Notes: a model not told the origin generated them from the letters alone. 64,000 nucleotides of DNA from Haberlea rhodopensis (GCA_907163345.1 CAJQUN010000059.1:3902189-3966188); one strand, 5' to 3'; shown: positions 1 to 11,323, counted from the first letter of the stretch. Numbers and translations are program-made.

Positions 1-1400
1 TATCAAATGATTTATTTGTCAAAAAGGGATACAAGGAAATGTTATATAGTGCTCTCTTGTCGGTGGAGATAAACAAACCCTGGTGGTTTCCCTTGCTTCC
101 TCTGCATCGATGTTTACTTTGTTCCGATCTCGGCAAATGTCAATCTTCTTTCCTTGGTTGTTGGTTGTGATACTTCTTTGTGTTTGTTTGGGTGGCCTCT
201 TTGGGGGTTCTGGTGCTGTTTTGGGTGGTGGGGACAGCATGCATGGTGTCGGAAGTTGCGTTGATGATGGTATTTCGGTCTGTGGTGGTGGGTTGGTCCA
301 TGGTGTTGGACTCAGGATCGGCGAAGGTCTCGGTTTTGAGTTTGGCCCTAGTGGCGGGCTCGACGGTGGGGGTGGCTTCTTAGCCGGCTTTGGTTTGGAC
401 TCGTTGGGGGGCTGGCTGTGGTAGAGGCGAAGGCCGCGGTTTTGGTGTATGGCGTGGTCACGATGTTGGCATCGATGGAGATCTTGGACGCGATGGTGGT
501 CTCGTAGGTGGTGCAGGCACGGGTCTGAGTGGTGGACTCGTACTTGGTGGCGGTCGGGGCAGAATCGGTGGTCTTGGCCGTGGTGGACGGGGTGGCTTCT
601 GCCGTACCCATGGAGTTCAACTGGGTTGGAGCGTGGGTTTGGATTGTTTTTCCCCTTTGGCGGTGGTTGCGCGGCTGTAATGTCACGCGGAGTAAATCTC
701 TTTCATGGGCTTGCGCAATATTTGGGAGCATTTCGCGCATTATTTTTGGTCTATATGGCTACTCGGACGAGGTCTCCCTTTTTGAAGTTTTATTTAACTA
801 TCTACTTTCTATGTATATTGTTGTTGTGGTCTTGTAAACATTATGTGATATCGTTGTCAGTTGGTATGTTGTTTTGGCTCCTTCTTGTTTGGTTATTGGG
901 TCTCGTTTCACTGCTGCAAAAGCTCTTGGCGATGGCTCATGGGTGTTTCGTGTGCCCTGCAATATTGTTCCTAGGTTTGTTCCTTAGTGGATGTGTTTCA
1001 GTGAGGACTTCGAAAATGTGAGCTTGTTCATTTGGTGTCTCTTATCAGTTTATGCTTCTCGATTTTCCTTATCAGTATCTTCCTTTATGTTGAAGACAGT
1101 TTCTCTTATTCGCTCTTCATATGGATTGCATGGTTTGAGGGGACCTGTATGGACTCAGAGTGTCCCGGCACTATCTTAGTCATGTCCACGTGTTTCGGCG
1201 TTTATCGTTATTCAACCGTTTTTAGATCACACATTTACTAGTCGTATCTTTGTCAGTGTCCTAGTTCGGTGTCTGTACTTATTGTTGCATTTGGGTTGTT
1301 TAGTCGTGTCTAGACTGGTTCTCGTTATAACATGTTTGATTTATTAATATAATATAAGCTCAACAAAAGGAAATGGTGTTGGGTGGCTATGAATGTTCCA
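1..1400. other. Unassigned G/T-rich region, possibly a degraded LINE 3' part
   Basis: The plus strand is strongly G/T-rich up to about 700. Short open frames on both strands (Gly/Val-rich on plus, Pro/Thr-rich on minus) look like products of this bias. From about 1000 to 1370 the sequence is T-rich and ends in a TTATTAATATAATATAAG-like tail, which resembles the 3' end of some plant LINEs. No reverse transcriptase motif is visible and the 5' side is cut by the window edge, so this is a weak guess. Confidence 0.25.
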
Positions 1401-1575
1401 CATTGAATCACCAGTTTGAATAAATTTTGAAGTCAATTGTCGAATGACAAAGGCAACATAAACACTACAACTTCAGAAAATTTCCATGTACACACATTGG
1501 AACATCAGCATCATTCATTTTTATTAGGTTTCCAGCTACTAAAGCACGTAATCTTAATTCAGATGGTTCCACACA

Positions 1576-1579
1576 AAAA

Positions 1580-1613
<34 letters not shown>

Positions 1614-1652
1614 GTATATATATTTATATATTTATATATTTATTTATTTATT
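1576..1652. repeat. Compound (CA)n-(TA)n-(TTTA)n microsatellite
   Basis: About ten CA dinucleotides run into TA dinucleotides and then TTTA-type repeats. This is simple sequence repeat DNA with no coding meaning. Confidence 0.9.
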
Positions 1653-2103
1653 GAGTACAAAATCTTAAACTTGTTATATCAATTTAATCACAGTATTATA
1701 ATTGCCTAACTAATATTATTTTTTGGTAATATTATTTTACCATATTCAAAAGTATAGTGATACTATTTTAGTTAGGATCATAAAATTAATAATTTTTATA
1801 ATTTTTTTTGTAAATTAAACATGTTAGTGAATTTGTAATATTGGCTTCAATTATATATTAGATTATGTATATAGTAATATCTAATTACTTGATTTGGTTA
1901 CCAATTAAATCAAATTATCGAAAAATGAAATTAGTAGAATTTATTTCAAAGTCAAATCAAGTTAATATCAATAAATCAAGATGATTAAATAGTTTCTTTT
2001 TAAAATAAAAAATCTATATCAAAACAAGAATAAAAAAGATTTTTGTTTGCAACTTTATTTTGTTTCTTGTTAAGTTTTGCAAAAGTTCAATGAGCTGAAA
2101 CAA

Positions 2104-2106
<3 letters not shown>

Positions 2107-2148
<42 letters not shown>
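2107..2148. repeat. (TA)n microsatellite
   Basis: A run of about twenty uninterrupted TA dinucleotides. Confidence 0.9.
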
Positions 2149-2151
<3 letters not shown>

Positions 2152-2865
2152 ATTAAAAAGCAAGATAATTAGATAACCCAAACTAATTATATATTTTAAG
2201 TTTAACTAGTTGTGGATGATTAATTTGATTTAATCAAATATATTATACAATTTCTACAAAGCTTGGGATATAATATAAAAATACATTAAATTTAAAGTTA
2301 CAAATTGCAACTTTTACATAATTTGATTATATATAAAGAAAGTTATATACTAAGATTGTCAAATGATAAAACCAAAGATGAGGTTGATTGTTATCAACAC
2401 TTTAATATAAATAACACTTCCATCCATATATCGAAAAATGTTGTATGAACCGCTTCACCTATGGATCAACTGGTGTAAATTTCACATATGAACCAACTCA
2501 ATCTGATTGGTCGAACTAATATGTGTGAACTAATTTAATTTGATTGATCTAAATGATCGACAATTCGACTAATTTCATAATCAAAGAACTTATAATCGAT
2601 TGGCAAACAAACAAATGTTATTCAGAATTACAAATGCCTCATTAAATACATTACCAATGTGCCCAAAATTGGTTCCTTTTAATCAAAGAAACCTTTTTTA
2701 TACAAAAAATTGATAAAATATCAATGCCATCTCCATTGAGCCTCCCACTCAATCTGTACACAGTTAAGTGGAAATTATTGTATGGATCGAATCATGTCAT
2801 ACATCAACACATGTACCCGGCATATACAATAATTTCCCCATCCAATGATCCAATCAAAGAATCGA

Positions 2866-4043
2866 TTAAAACAAATAACTAGAATAAGCTACCAAATTAT
2901 TTGACAAAGCCAATGGTTGTACATGGTGCTGATGTTGTTGTACGTTGACTTTACCCTTCGACAAATCATACGGCTTCCAAAGATGATCCAGCGGACATGG
3001 CTTATTCTCATCAAGCCTAACCCAAGGCTTACCCTTCCCACTCCAGTGCAGCAGGCTCACTGGACCAGGGTGCAACGACCTACAGGATCCTGCCACGTTA
3101 TCCCCACCGAGCCCATGTTGGTTCCATCGGTGGTCGATTGGCTCCACATTTCCACCAAACACGAGTAAAAATGGAGGCAACGAGCCCAGTTCATATATAC
3201 GGTTCTTCCTCTGCAATTCCATCCAATTCTCAATTTTCTTCCTGTAATTCCCCTCCCTCCACTTCTCCAAATCCATTACCATTACTCCCGTGTTGAAATA
3301 ACACGGTTTCCTCGACGGGAATGCCCGGCTCAGAACCGGGTCGGACCAGAAATTATCCGTGAAATACTTGGTAAAATTAACGTGGCAATATTCCGGAGCT
3401 CCGATTGCTTTCTCTTCCGATAGTTTCACTTCCCACAGCTTGAAAACATCGTCGACCAAAACAAGATCCGAATCGAGGTAAATGACCCGATTCACACACG
3501 GGTCCAGAATATCTCCTAAATAGTTTCGAGCGTAGTTTAAGGGATCTCCAGGGCAGAGCGAATGGATGAAGAAATCAGGTTAATAACTGAATCCTCTCGG
3601 AAAATGTAGATTTTGAAGTTCAGAGAAGGGAATATAGATCGAACAAGCCGTGTTAAAACCCGTGGGTTGACGGAGTCAAACTCGGCGGCGATGAAATGAA
3701 AGAACACCTGTTCAGGGCACGACGCGTGACGGAGGACGGAGTGCACCGCCGCGACGGAACCCCGAAGGTATTCGGCATCGAGAGTCATTGCAACGTGTAC
3801 TAGAGAAGGGTCACAGGCGGAGAACGACCCGGGTTCGTGGTCGGAAAAAGGAGCCGCCTTTGGGCAGTGTACTCCGTTACGGTAGTCCGGCGCCTCGGAA
3901 TAACCGAAGAGGTGGTTGAACTCCAGTTCCGTCGTAGCTCCGGTAGGAAATAATCGGATTCCGAGGCACATCAACGGTGAGTATAGGAGGAGAGTAAGAG
4001 CAACGACCTGGATGGAAAGTGAAGATGGTCGTGAAATAACCAT
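2866..4043 (-). pseudogene. GT8 galacturonosyltransferase-like protein (GATL family), one frameshift
   Basis: A Golgi/ER-type glycosyltransferase of family GT8, GATL subgroup; the family acts in pectin or xylan synthesis. The first ATG is at 4043 (an in-frame GTG lies at 4061). The N-terminus has a hydrophobic signal-anchor (VVALTLLLYSPLMCLG), then the family segment SEAPDYRNGVHCP. The second half has the metal-binding DxD region (YLDSDLVLVDD), CYFNTGVMVMDLEKW and the C-terminal HWSGKGKPW motif. GATL genes are typically intronless and this fits one exon of about 392 codons. The frame breaks at about 3543-3550, where one base is missing: upstream it stops right after SALEIP, and downstream the family sequence resumes as LNYARNYLGDILDP in another frame. 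The span is one base short of a multiple of three, so a single lesion explains it. Everything else is intact, so either a sequencing error or a very young pseudogene is possible. Confidence 0.88.
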
Positions 4044-4061
4044 TTTTAATGGTTTTTTCAC

Positions 4062-4377
4062 GAAGAAGAGGAAATAGGGGAGTACTTGTTCTAATGGAAA
4101 TGTATATATTTGAGATTAGGTGGGTTCTGCTGGAGAAGGAAACATATATATACATTTATATATATTTATATATGTGTATATATGGACACTGTGAGGAAAC
4201 ACGGTATGTTTTTTTTGCGGAAAAGGAAACAGAGAGTAAATTCAAAGCGAAACGCGGTTTAATTTCTAGAAAGGGAGCAGTAATGAAGAGGGGTGGTAAC
4301 CGAGGTTCGCTGACACAATTTTGGAAAGTTTCACGAAGACTTTTGTTCAAGTTCATTGATAATTGGTTAGGATGTTC
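4062..4377. promoter_or_regulatory. Candidate promoter region of the GATL gene
   Basis: This is the 5' flank of the minus-strand GATL gene. Between about 4142 and 4185 it has several overlapping TATATA tracts 100-140 bases upstream of the ATG, any of which could act as a TATA box. The TA-rich run is also microsatellite-like, so the assignment rests on position only. Confidence 0.3.
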
Positions 4378-4719
4378 AAACGGTTCGATTTGAAAGTTCA
4401 ATGAATCGAATTTTTGGTTCTAAAATTTATAAACCAAAAACGAAACCAAATTTTTTCGGTACGGTTTCGATTTCCTTTTGATTGAATCGAACTTCTTTTA
4501 GATAAAATGTTAAATTTAATTTTTTAAAAAAAAAATTATTTTTAAAATTTGGAGACTAGAGAGGCGACGTAGCAACGAAATCGGTTCGGTTTGGTTAACC
4601 GAGGGTAATAACCGAAAACCAAATTTTCAAAATTTTGAAAATCGAATTTCTTCGGTTCGATTTGAACAGAATTTTCTCATTTCGGTTCGGTCGGTTAACC
4701 AAATCGTTGAACACCCCTA
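4378..4719. mobile_element. Non-autonomous hAT-type MITE
   Basis: A 342-bp element with inverted ends: left TAGGATGTTCAAACGG, right GTTGAACACCCCTA. These match the TAGGGGTGTTCAA type found on plant hAT-like elements. The interior has many GGTTCGGTTTGG/AACCGAA subterminal repeats. The flanking octamers TAATTGGT and TATTTCGT agree at six of eight positions, as expected for an old 8-bp target duplication. No coding capacity. Confidence 0.65.
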
Positions 4720-4770
4720 TATTTCGTAGAACGGTCGTGATTATTATCTTAAACTTTTTTAACATTAAAA

Positions 4771-5325
4771 ATAGTAATAGTTACATAATTTCTACAATTT
4801 TTAATGAAAACATTTAAAAATAGTATACAACTGCCCAGACCACTAAATCGTTCTTTAGGTTGCAAAATCGTCTTTCCGTTTTACGATGGCCGCTAAATTG
4901 TTGTCATAGTTACACATCCATTTTATCCTGAAATTTTACCCTCACTGCAGCCGTTCCTATCATGAAATGATCGTTTTGACTGTTTTGCGACCGATACCTC
5001 AAACCATTGAGGTGACGAAAGAGTTGTCTGTTAAAACCGGTTAATAATTACATAATTTCTACAATATTTTAATGAAAAAATTGGAAAAAGTTCAAAAAAA
5101 TATTCTACAATGGCCCAGACCACGAAATCATTGCTTTAAGCTGTGAAATTATCGTTATGTTCTACGATGGCTGCTAAATTGTTGTCATCGTTACACATCC
5201 ACTTTACCTTGAAATTTTACCCTGACTGCAGCTGTTCCCATTATGAAATGATCATTTTGACGGTTTTGGCGACAGATACCTCAAACCATGGAGGTGACGG
5301 AAGAGTTGTCCGTTAAAACCAGTTA
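4771..5325. repeat. Diverged tandem duplication, two units of about 275-280 bp
   Basis: Units run about 4771-5043 and 5044-5325. Both contain, in order, ACATAATTTCTACAAT, GCCCAGACCAC, TTGTTGTCAT-GTTACACATCCA, GAAATTTTACCCT, ATGAAATGATC and AGAGTTGTC-GTTAAAACC. They differ by many substitutions, so the duplication is old. No open frame spans them. Confidence 0.85.
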
Positions 5326-6154
5326 AACGGTAATGCTTGTCAAAATGTTACCATACAATAAGCTGAAAAATGTATATACACAACCAATAACAATTTGATG
5401 ATCGATACTGTAATGCCCCGAAATTAATTATATGCAATTTGAGCATTAATGATGTTAATATGATGAATTATGTTGATAATTGATTTATGTGTTGAAATTA
5501 ATTATCATGTTGAAATGCTTAATCACATGATAGGCGTGGCCCGGGGGTTGCATTTCAGGGTGCATGTTATGCATGTTAGAAAATAAGGTGTTAACATGAT
5601 TTAACTATGTTGATGGTTAATTATGAGGAAAGCATGATTTAGTGGAAGTTTAATGCATTTTTTGTAAATGCTTTTAAAATACCATGTTGGGGTGTTTTAT
5701 ACATCATGTTAACTTTGGGGTATAATTTTAATATTAACCTTATAACCCCCTTTTCCCTCTATACCCACTTACTTTACCAATCACTTTTAAAAATCCCCAA
5801 TTCATTCCTCAACCCTAACTCATCTCTCATTTTCGAAATTCACCAAGGAATGAAGAAGAAAGCTTCACAAAAACTTTGTTTGTGTGATATTTGTTAGGAT
5901 TTGGAGCCTACAAGAGGTATGGAACCATTCCTAAAAGTTTTATGATGTTTGGTGTTGAAATGGGTTGATTTTGAAGTAAATTATGTGGGTTTGTTTTGGG
6001 TATATGTTGTTTATGGTTGGGGTATGATTTATGGTTATATGAGGATGTTTATTGAAGATTTGTAGTGATTTGGTATGGTGGGTGTTTGAATATTTGAGTT
6101 TGTTTGAGTTTGGGAAGGAGAAGGGTGAATAGTGCCCGAATATCGCGTGTGCAG

Positions 6155-6365
6155 AACTCGGCGATGGATCGGCGCCTTCAGCGATCGATCGCGAGCTGCA
6201 AGCGCTGAAGGCAGTAGCCTTCAGCGATCGATCGCGAGTTTGGCACGATCGATCGGGCGATCGATCGGCGCAAACTCGGCGATCGATCGCGAATTGTAAA
6301 ATTTTGTTGGGCGAGGCAGTGTAGTCTCGCGATCGATCGGGGCTATATGGCGATCGATCGCGAGA
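6155..6365. repeat. GCGATCGATCGC palindrome cluster in the 5' LTR
   Basis: Perfect 12-bp palindromes GCGATCGATCGC lie at 6181-6192, 6234-6245 and 6279-6290, with variants at about 6161, 6245-6268 and 6328-6363. Between the first two lies an unrelated hairpin, CGCTGAAGGC-AGTA-GCCTTCAGCG. The last pair forms a larger inverted repeat with arms CTCGCGATCGATCG and CGATCGATCGCGAG. The block is far more GC- and CpG-rich than the surrounding LTR. Confidence 0.92.
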
Positions 6366-6699
6366 CACCAAAATTGTTGTTTTTGGATATTTTTGTAGGA
6401 TTTTTGGATATTGGACTATATTTAGCTTCTAATATCGATTTGTATGGTTGTGTAGAACCATCCCAGGTACCCACAACTTCAAGGAGATAGAGTTCTACAA
6501 TCTCTCCACTTTCGGAATTAACGTACGTAAGAAGCGTACGGGCATCGGATGGTAACACACTCCTAACTATGACTATGCATTTATCGCGTAAGTATGTACG
6601 ATGAAATGATGACGTTTACATGAAATGATGACGTTTACATGAAATGATGTTTATATGTTATGATGATTTAAATGATGTCACGATGTTATGATAAATAAG

Positions 6700-6977
6700 T
6701 CCACGATGAAGATGATTTTATAATGAATAAAGATGATAAGATGTTTAAGATGATGTTATGATAAGTAAGTCCACGATGAAGATGATTTTATAATGAATAA
6801 AGATGATAAGATGTTTAAGATGATGTTATGATAAGTAAGTCCACGATGAAGATGATTTTATAATGAATAAAGATGATAAGATGTTTAAGATGATGTTATG
6901 ATAAGTAAGTCCACGATGAAGATGATTTTATAATGAATAAGATGATAAGATGTTTAAGATGATGTTATGATAAATAA
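6700..6977. repeat. 70-bp minisatellite, four units
   Basis: Units begin at 6700, 6770, 6840 and 6910, each starting TCCACGATGAAGATGATTTT. Flanking sequence to about 7280 is made of similar ATGATG-type degenerate repeats. The matching block in the 3' LTR has three units. Confidence 0.93.
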
Positions 6978-7354
6978 AGATGGTTTTTATGATGAATAAA
7001 GATGAGAAGATGCTTACGATGATATTATGATAAATGATGATGATGTTTATGATGGATAAAGATGATAAGATGCTTACGATGTCATTATGATAAATGATGA
7101 TGATGTTTATGATGAATAAAGATGATAAGATGCTTACGATGATGTTATGATAAATGAAGATGATATGACGTTACTATAACGATTATGATGAGACGATGAT
7201 GTCTATAAGATGATAATGCTTATATGATAATGATGTTTACAATATAATGATGTCTATAAGATGCTATGATGTTTATGATGAATATGAAACTATGTTATTA
7301 AGAATGGTTGAATGTCCGGTGGTTATTATGGGCAAGCGAGGAAGGTCTTGCCGC

Positions 7355-7560
7355 TCACATAACTAAGCGAGGGGGTACATCCGCTATCAAGGTGTAGCGA
7401 GGGGTATCATCCGCTAAGCGAGGGGGTACATCCGCTATCAAGGTGTAGCGAGGGGTATCATCCGCTGAATAAAGAGATACATCCGCTATCAAGGCGTAGC
7501 GATGGGTATCATACGATGTGTTATGTCGAGCGAGGGGGCCAATTGTGCCGCTGTCATAAT
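7355..7560. repeat. CG-rich tandem repeat (GCGAGGGG...ATCCGCT)
   Basis: Repeats of about 50 bp built from AGCGAGGGGGTACATCCGCT and TATCAAGGTGTAGCGAGG. The minus-strand open frame here merely translates the repeat (recurring PRYTLIADVPPRL) and is identical in the other LTR, so I do not call a gene. Confidence 0.85.
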
Positions 7561-8087
7561 AGAACCGGGACAGTTCCACTTCTAATTAACATAGTTTGAT
7601 GTGATCATATATGTGAAGTATGATTTTAATCATTTATGCCGAGAACTAACGATTATATGCATGACTATGAAACAGGGACAACCAAAGAGGGTTAATGCAA
7701 TTAACCAGGAAGTATATGTTACCCATTTACTTCATGCATTTATTTATATGCCATTACCCTATGATGTTGAGTAATGTTGTACATGCTCACGATGAGTTGT
7801 TCCTGTAGGTACACATTTGGATTGGAGGGCTATGGGCAGGGTTGAAGAAGTGAGCTTCGAGATGCCTTATGAATTAGGATTCAGGATTTGGTATAGTCTC
7901 TACTCCAGGAGTAGTATAATTCTATAGCGCCATTCATTTGAGAATGTAATTAATTTGCTTGAAGTTTTATTTTGGCCTGTAATTCTAATAACTCACGTAA
8001 TAACCGGAGCCCTAAGCTGTCTGTGATGCATGTTTAGCCCTAATTATTTCTTGCTTATGATGTTAAGGTAGGAAGGCCCTACATTAG

Positions 8088-8099
8088 TGGTATTAGAGC
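8088..8099 (+). promoter_or_regulatory. Primer-binding site (initiator Met-tRNA)
   Basis: TGGTATTAGAGC lies four bases after the 5' LTR. It differs by one base from TGGTATCAGAGC, the usual plant Met-tRNA primer site. Confidence 0.8.
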
Positions 8100-8345
8100 A
8101 GTGGTTAGATAACCCGGGAATGAGTGAAGGGTAGCCTTAGCAATAAGTTGTCTAGGTACTTACTTGTAAACATGTTGTGTGCATATGTTACATAAGAAGT
8201 ACAGGATGCTATGCTAATATGTTTTATTTATCTAACGGGGTATTATATGAACTGCTTTTGGGTATTGTTGTTAACCCTTGTCTTGCAGTATGGCAGAAAA
8301 TGCTGAAGTAAGTGATGCGATTTCATATGCACTTCTCCGTCGCCC

Positions 8346-9227
8346 ATGCCTCTTGTAGTCTCGACACCCGCTGGAAGAAGTTTGATAACTGATCAGATTG
8401 TTTATGACGGCCTCATTTATGTTGAGGGTAACGAGCTGAGGACAGACTTGATTGTTCTGGGAACGTCAGACTTTGACTGCATAGTGGGCATTGATGTTCT
8501 GAATAAGTATCAGGCAGTTATGAACTGCAGGCAGAGGACTTTCCGATTCAGATCTGATATGGGAGTCAAGTGGATATCCTTTGGGGATGGTTCCCGTTCA
8601 AGGATTCCGTTAATATCTGTTGTCAAGATGGCACAGTTATTGGGACGAGACCATGAAGGATATTTCATCTATGCTGTTGATATTACTGAAAAGAGGAAAG
8701 ATTTAAAGGTTGAAGATGTGCCCGTAGTGGCGGTGTTCCTGATGTATTTCCTGAAGAGAATTCCCGAATTCCCACCGACGAGAGAGGTCGAGTTTGGGAT
8801 TAAATTACTACCAGGGACGTCTACCATTTCTCGTGCCCCGTATAGGATGACACCAGCGGAACTAAGGGAGTTAAAGGTTCAGCTGCAAGAGCTCCTTGAT
8901 AAGGGATATATACGCCCTAGCGTATCGCCCTGGGGTGCGCCAGTTTTGTTTGATAAGAGGAAAGATGGTTCGATGCGGCTGCGCGTCGATTACAGACAAC
9001 TTAACAAAGCCATAGTGAAGAATAAGTATCCGTTTCTGAGGATTAATGATTTGTTTGATCAGCTGCAGAGTACGAGGCTCTACAGTAAGATCGATCTGAG
9101 ATCGGGGTCTCACCAGATTCGAGTTCGAGAGGATGATGTACAGAAGACAACTTTCAGGACCAGATACGGGCACTACGGATTCTTAGTCATGCCCTTTGGG
9201 GTGACGAATGCCCCAGCTATTTTATGA
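8346..9227 (+). pseudogene. Ty3 protease-reverse transcriptase fragment
   Basis: A 293-codon open frame. It begins inside the protease-like region (LIVLGTSDFDCIVGIDVL) and runs into RT: FGIKLLPGTSTISRAPYRM, the DYRQLN motif, YSKIDLRSG and FLVMPFGVTNAP. Gag and the N-terminal part of protease are absent: sequence after the element's first ATG (8290) jumps into the protease region near 8330. A frameshift ends the frame at 9227 just before the YxDD-type motif. Confidence 0.85.
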
Positions 9228-9836
9228 GCCTGATGAACAGGGTGCTCCAAGATCAGTTCGTCATAGTTTTCATTGACGATACACTCATTTACTCTCGAAC
9301 TGAAGAGGAACACGTGAAGCACTTGAGAACAGTACTCCAGATCCTTAGGGATTGACAGGCCCCTGACACAGCTGACTCAGAAAGGAGTGCCGTTCTATTG
9401 GTCCGAAGCTTGTGAGGAAAGCTTCCAAGATTTGAAGCGTCATTTGACTACGACACCTATATTGGCGATTCCTTCTGAGAATAAGAAGTTTGCTATGTAC
9501 ACGACTGCATCACTGCAGGGTTTGGACTGTGTGTTGATGCAAGATAAGCATGTGGTGGCTTATGCATAGAGGCGGTTGAACCACATGAGGCTAGATACCC
9601 AGTCCATGATTTGGAGCTGGCAGCCATTATAATTGCCTTGAAGATTTGGAGGCATTACTTGCATGGTACATCGTTTTCCATCTACACGGACCATAAGAGC
9701 CTGAAGTTTTGTTCACACAGGCTGAGCTGAATAGGCGACAAAGAAGATGGATGTACTTACTCAAGGATTTTGATTGTAAAATTGAGTACCATCCAGGTAA
9801 AGCAAATTTGATAGTAGACGCCCTAAGTCGGAAGTG
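9228..9836 (+). pseudogene. RT C-terminus and RNase H remnants
   Basis: In shifted frames: FIDDTLIYSRTEEEHVKHL (RT catalytic motif, 9270-9330), then a stop at about 9354. An apparent deletion follows, because RNase H starts too soon (FYWSEACEESFQDLK at 9390). RNase H continues through VVAYA, stops, and YTDHKSLKF resumes near 9690. The segment has several frameshifts and stops and cannot be functional. Confidence 0.75.
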
Positions 9837-10036
9837 AAAAGTACTGCTGAGAACACTATGTGTTTATCAGTGATGATGACTTCTTATTACCATCTGGGCT
9901 ATGATTTTGATGTGGACGCGTCGCCGGTGCGAGTGTCGACCTTATTGGCCGAGCCAGGCATATTTGAGGCTATCAGGAAAGCCCAGAGGTCAGATGATGA
10001 GGTTCCGAGGTGGTTATTATTGGTACTTTGGGGTTA

Positions 10037-11290
10037 GCCATCAAAGTTAGAGTGGCTGAGGATGATTCCTTGAGATTGGACAACCGTTGGGTAGTCCCAG
10101 ATACACCGGAGTTGCGTAAAGAAATCTAGGAACGAGCTCTCAGTAGCCGGTTCAGTATCCACCCAGGAGGAAGAAAAATGTATAAGGACCTAAGTGGTCA
10201 GATCTGGGGGAGACGCATGAAGCGTAATGTTATGACCTTTGTCAAGATGTTTAATCTACCAACAGGTTAAGGCAGAAAGGCAGAGGCCCGGTGGCGAGCT
10301 GAAGAGCTTGGAGGTACCTAAGTGGGAGTGGGAGCACATATCTATGTGCGGGATGTGGTGAGGATGCATGGGGTTCTAGTCTTGATTGTGTCTGACAGAG
10401 ACCCAAGGTTTACTCCACATTTCTGGGAGGTCTTCGGACAGCTTTGGGCACAGAGGTGAGACTGAGTACAGATTATCACCCTCAGACAGGTGGTCAGACG
10501 AAGCGTACCATACGGACGCTTGAGGACATGTTGAGGGCATGTGTTTTGGAGTTTAATACTACATGGCAAGATTCAGTGCCATTAGTAGAGTTCTCTTATG
10601 ATAACATCTGTCAGGTGAGCATTCAGATGGCTCCATTCGAGGCCCTTGGCGGTCGACGTTGTAGGTCACCGTCGTGCTGGGAGGACTTGACTAGTAAGAC
10701 GGTCGGAGGGCCGGAATTGATTGAGGATATGGAAGCATAGATTAAGTTAATACGTCAAAAGATGAAAGCGGCCCAGGATAGGCAAGCGTCCTATGCCAAT
10801 GAGCGGCGACGACCGCTAGATTTCCAGTCAGGAGACAAGGTCTTCTTGAAGATCTCACCCTTTAGGGGTGTGGTTCGGTTTGGTATTCGGGAGAAGTTAT
10901 CTCCGATATATGTTGGTCCATATGAAGTATTGCAGCGTATCGGTACTTTGGCTTACCGTTTGACTCTACCGCCGTGTTTTGTCTGGTAATTATGTTGTCT
11001 TCCACGTCTCTATGTTGAGGAAATACGAGCCAGATCCGTCTCATGTATTGCAGCCTACTGAAGTGCAGTTGGATTCAGATGTATCCTACGTTGAGCGACC
11101 GGTCAGAATTCAGGATCGTGAGGATCGCAGATTACGAAGTCAATTATACCGATGGTCAAAGTTCAGTGGGATCGTCGGGGTGTCGAGGAGGCTACTTGGG
11201 AGACGGAGCGGCATATGGTACAGCACTACCCGGAACTATTCTCTGGTATGTGATTTATGTTTAGTTTCTTTTGGGGTAAGTGCATGCGAT
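10037..11290 (+). pseudogene. Integrase and chromodomain-like remnants
   Basis: Integrase core fragments include SDRDPRFTPHFWEVFGQL (10400) and, in another frame, TDYHPQTGGQTKRTIRTLE (10470). They are followed by the C-terminal region (GDKVFLKISPFRG, LSPIYVGPYEVL, near 10830-10940). Farther on are VSMLRKYEPDPSHVL and PVRIQDREDRRLRSQ. A chromodomain-type box (VQWDRRGVEEATWETE) sits near 11165-11215 in yet another frame. A large piece of the N-terminal half of integrase, including the first catalytic Asp, is missing near 10250-10350. Confidence 0.78.
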
Positions 11291-11323
11291 TTTGAGGACG
11301 AAATCTTATAAGTAGGTGAGTAA

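Larger units (their letters stand above)
1401..2865. other. AT-rich intergenic region with microsatellites
   Basis: No supported gene. It holds two microsatellites (listed separately) and otherwise low-complexity AT-rich sequence. It lies 3' of the minus-strand GATL gene, so its last few hundred bases may include that gene's 3' UTR, but I see no clear polyadenylation landmark. Confidence 0.6.
5409..8083 (+). repeat. 5' LTR of the Tekay-like element
   Basis: Starts TGTAATGCCCCG and ends GGAAGGCCCTACA, 2675 bp. Within it, in order: an AT-rich 5' part; a pyrimidine-rich stretch around 5750-5840 that could be near the transcription start; the GCGATCGATCGC palindrome cluster; ATG-rich 70-bp minisatellite; a CG-rich repeat block; and a 3' part. 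It is 62 bp longer than the 3' LTR. One extra 70-bp unit here and an 8-bp difference in the palindrome cluster account for this exactly. Its short ORFs are repeated in the other LTR and are not genes. Confidence 0.93.

Noticed and set aside
5706..5897. 63-codon ORF in the Tekay-like LTR, repeated at 11621-11812
   Set aside because: Located in LTR sequence near the likely transcription start; no recognisable domain and no reason to think it is translated.
6181..6363. GATC-rich palindromes as bacterial Dam or origin-type sequence (contamination)
   Set aside because: They lie inside plant LTRs with perfect TSDs and recur in several plant elements; nothing else in the window is bacterial.
7355..7579. 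74-codon minus-strand ORF with PRYTLIADVPPRL repeats
   Set aside because: Pure translation of a tandem repeat in an LTR, duplicated identically at 13208-13432.
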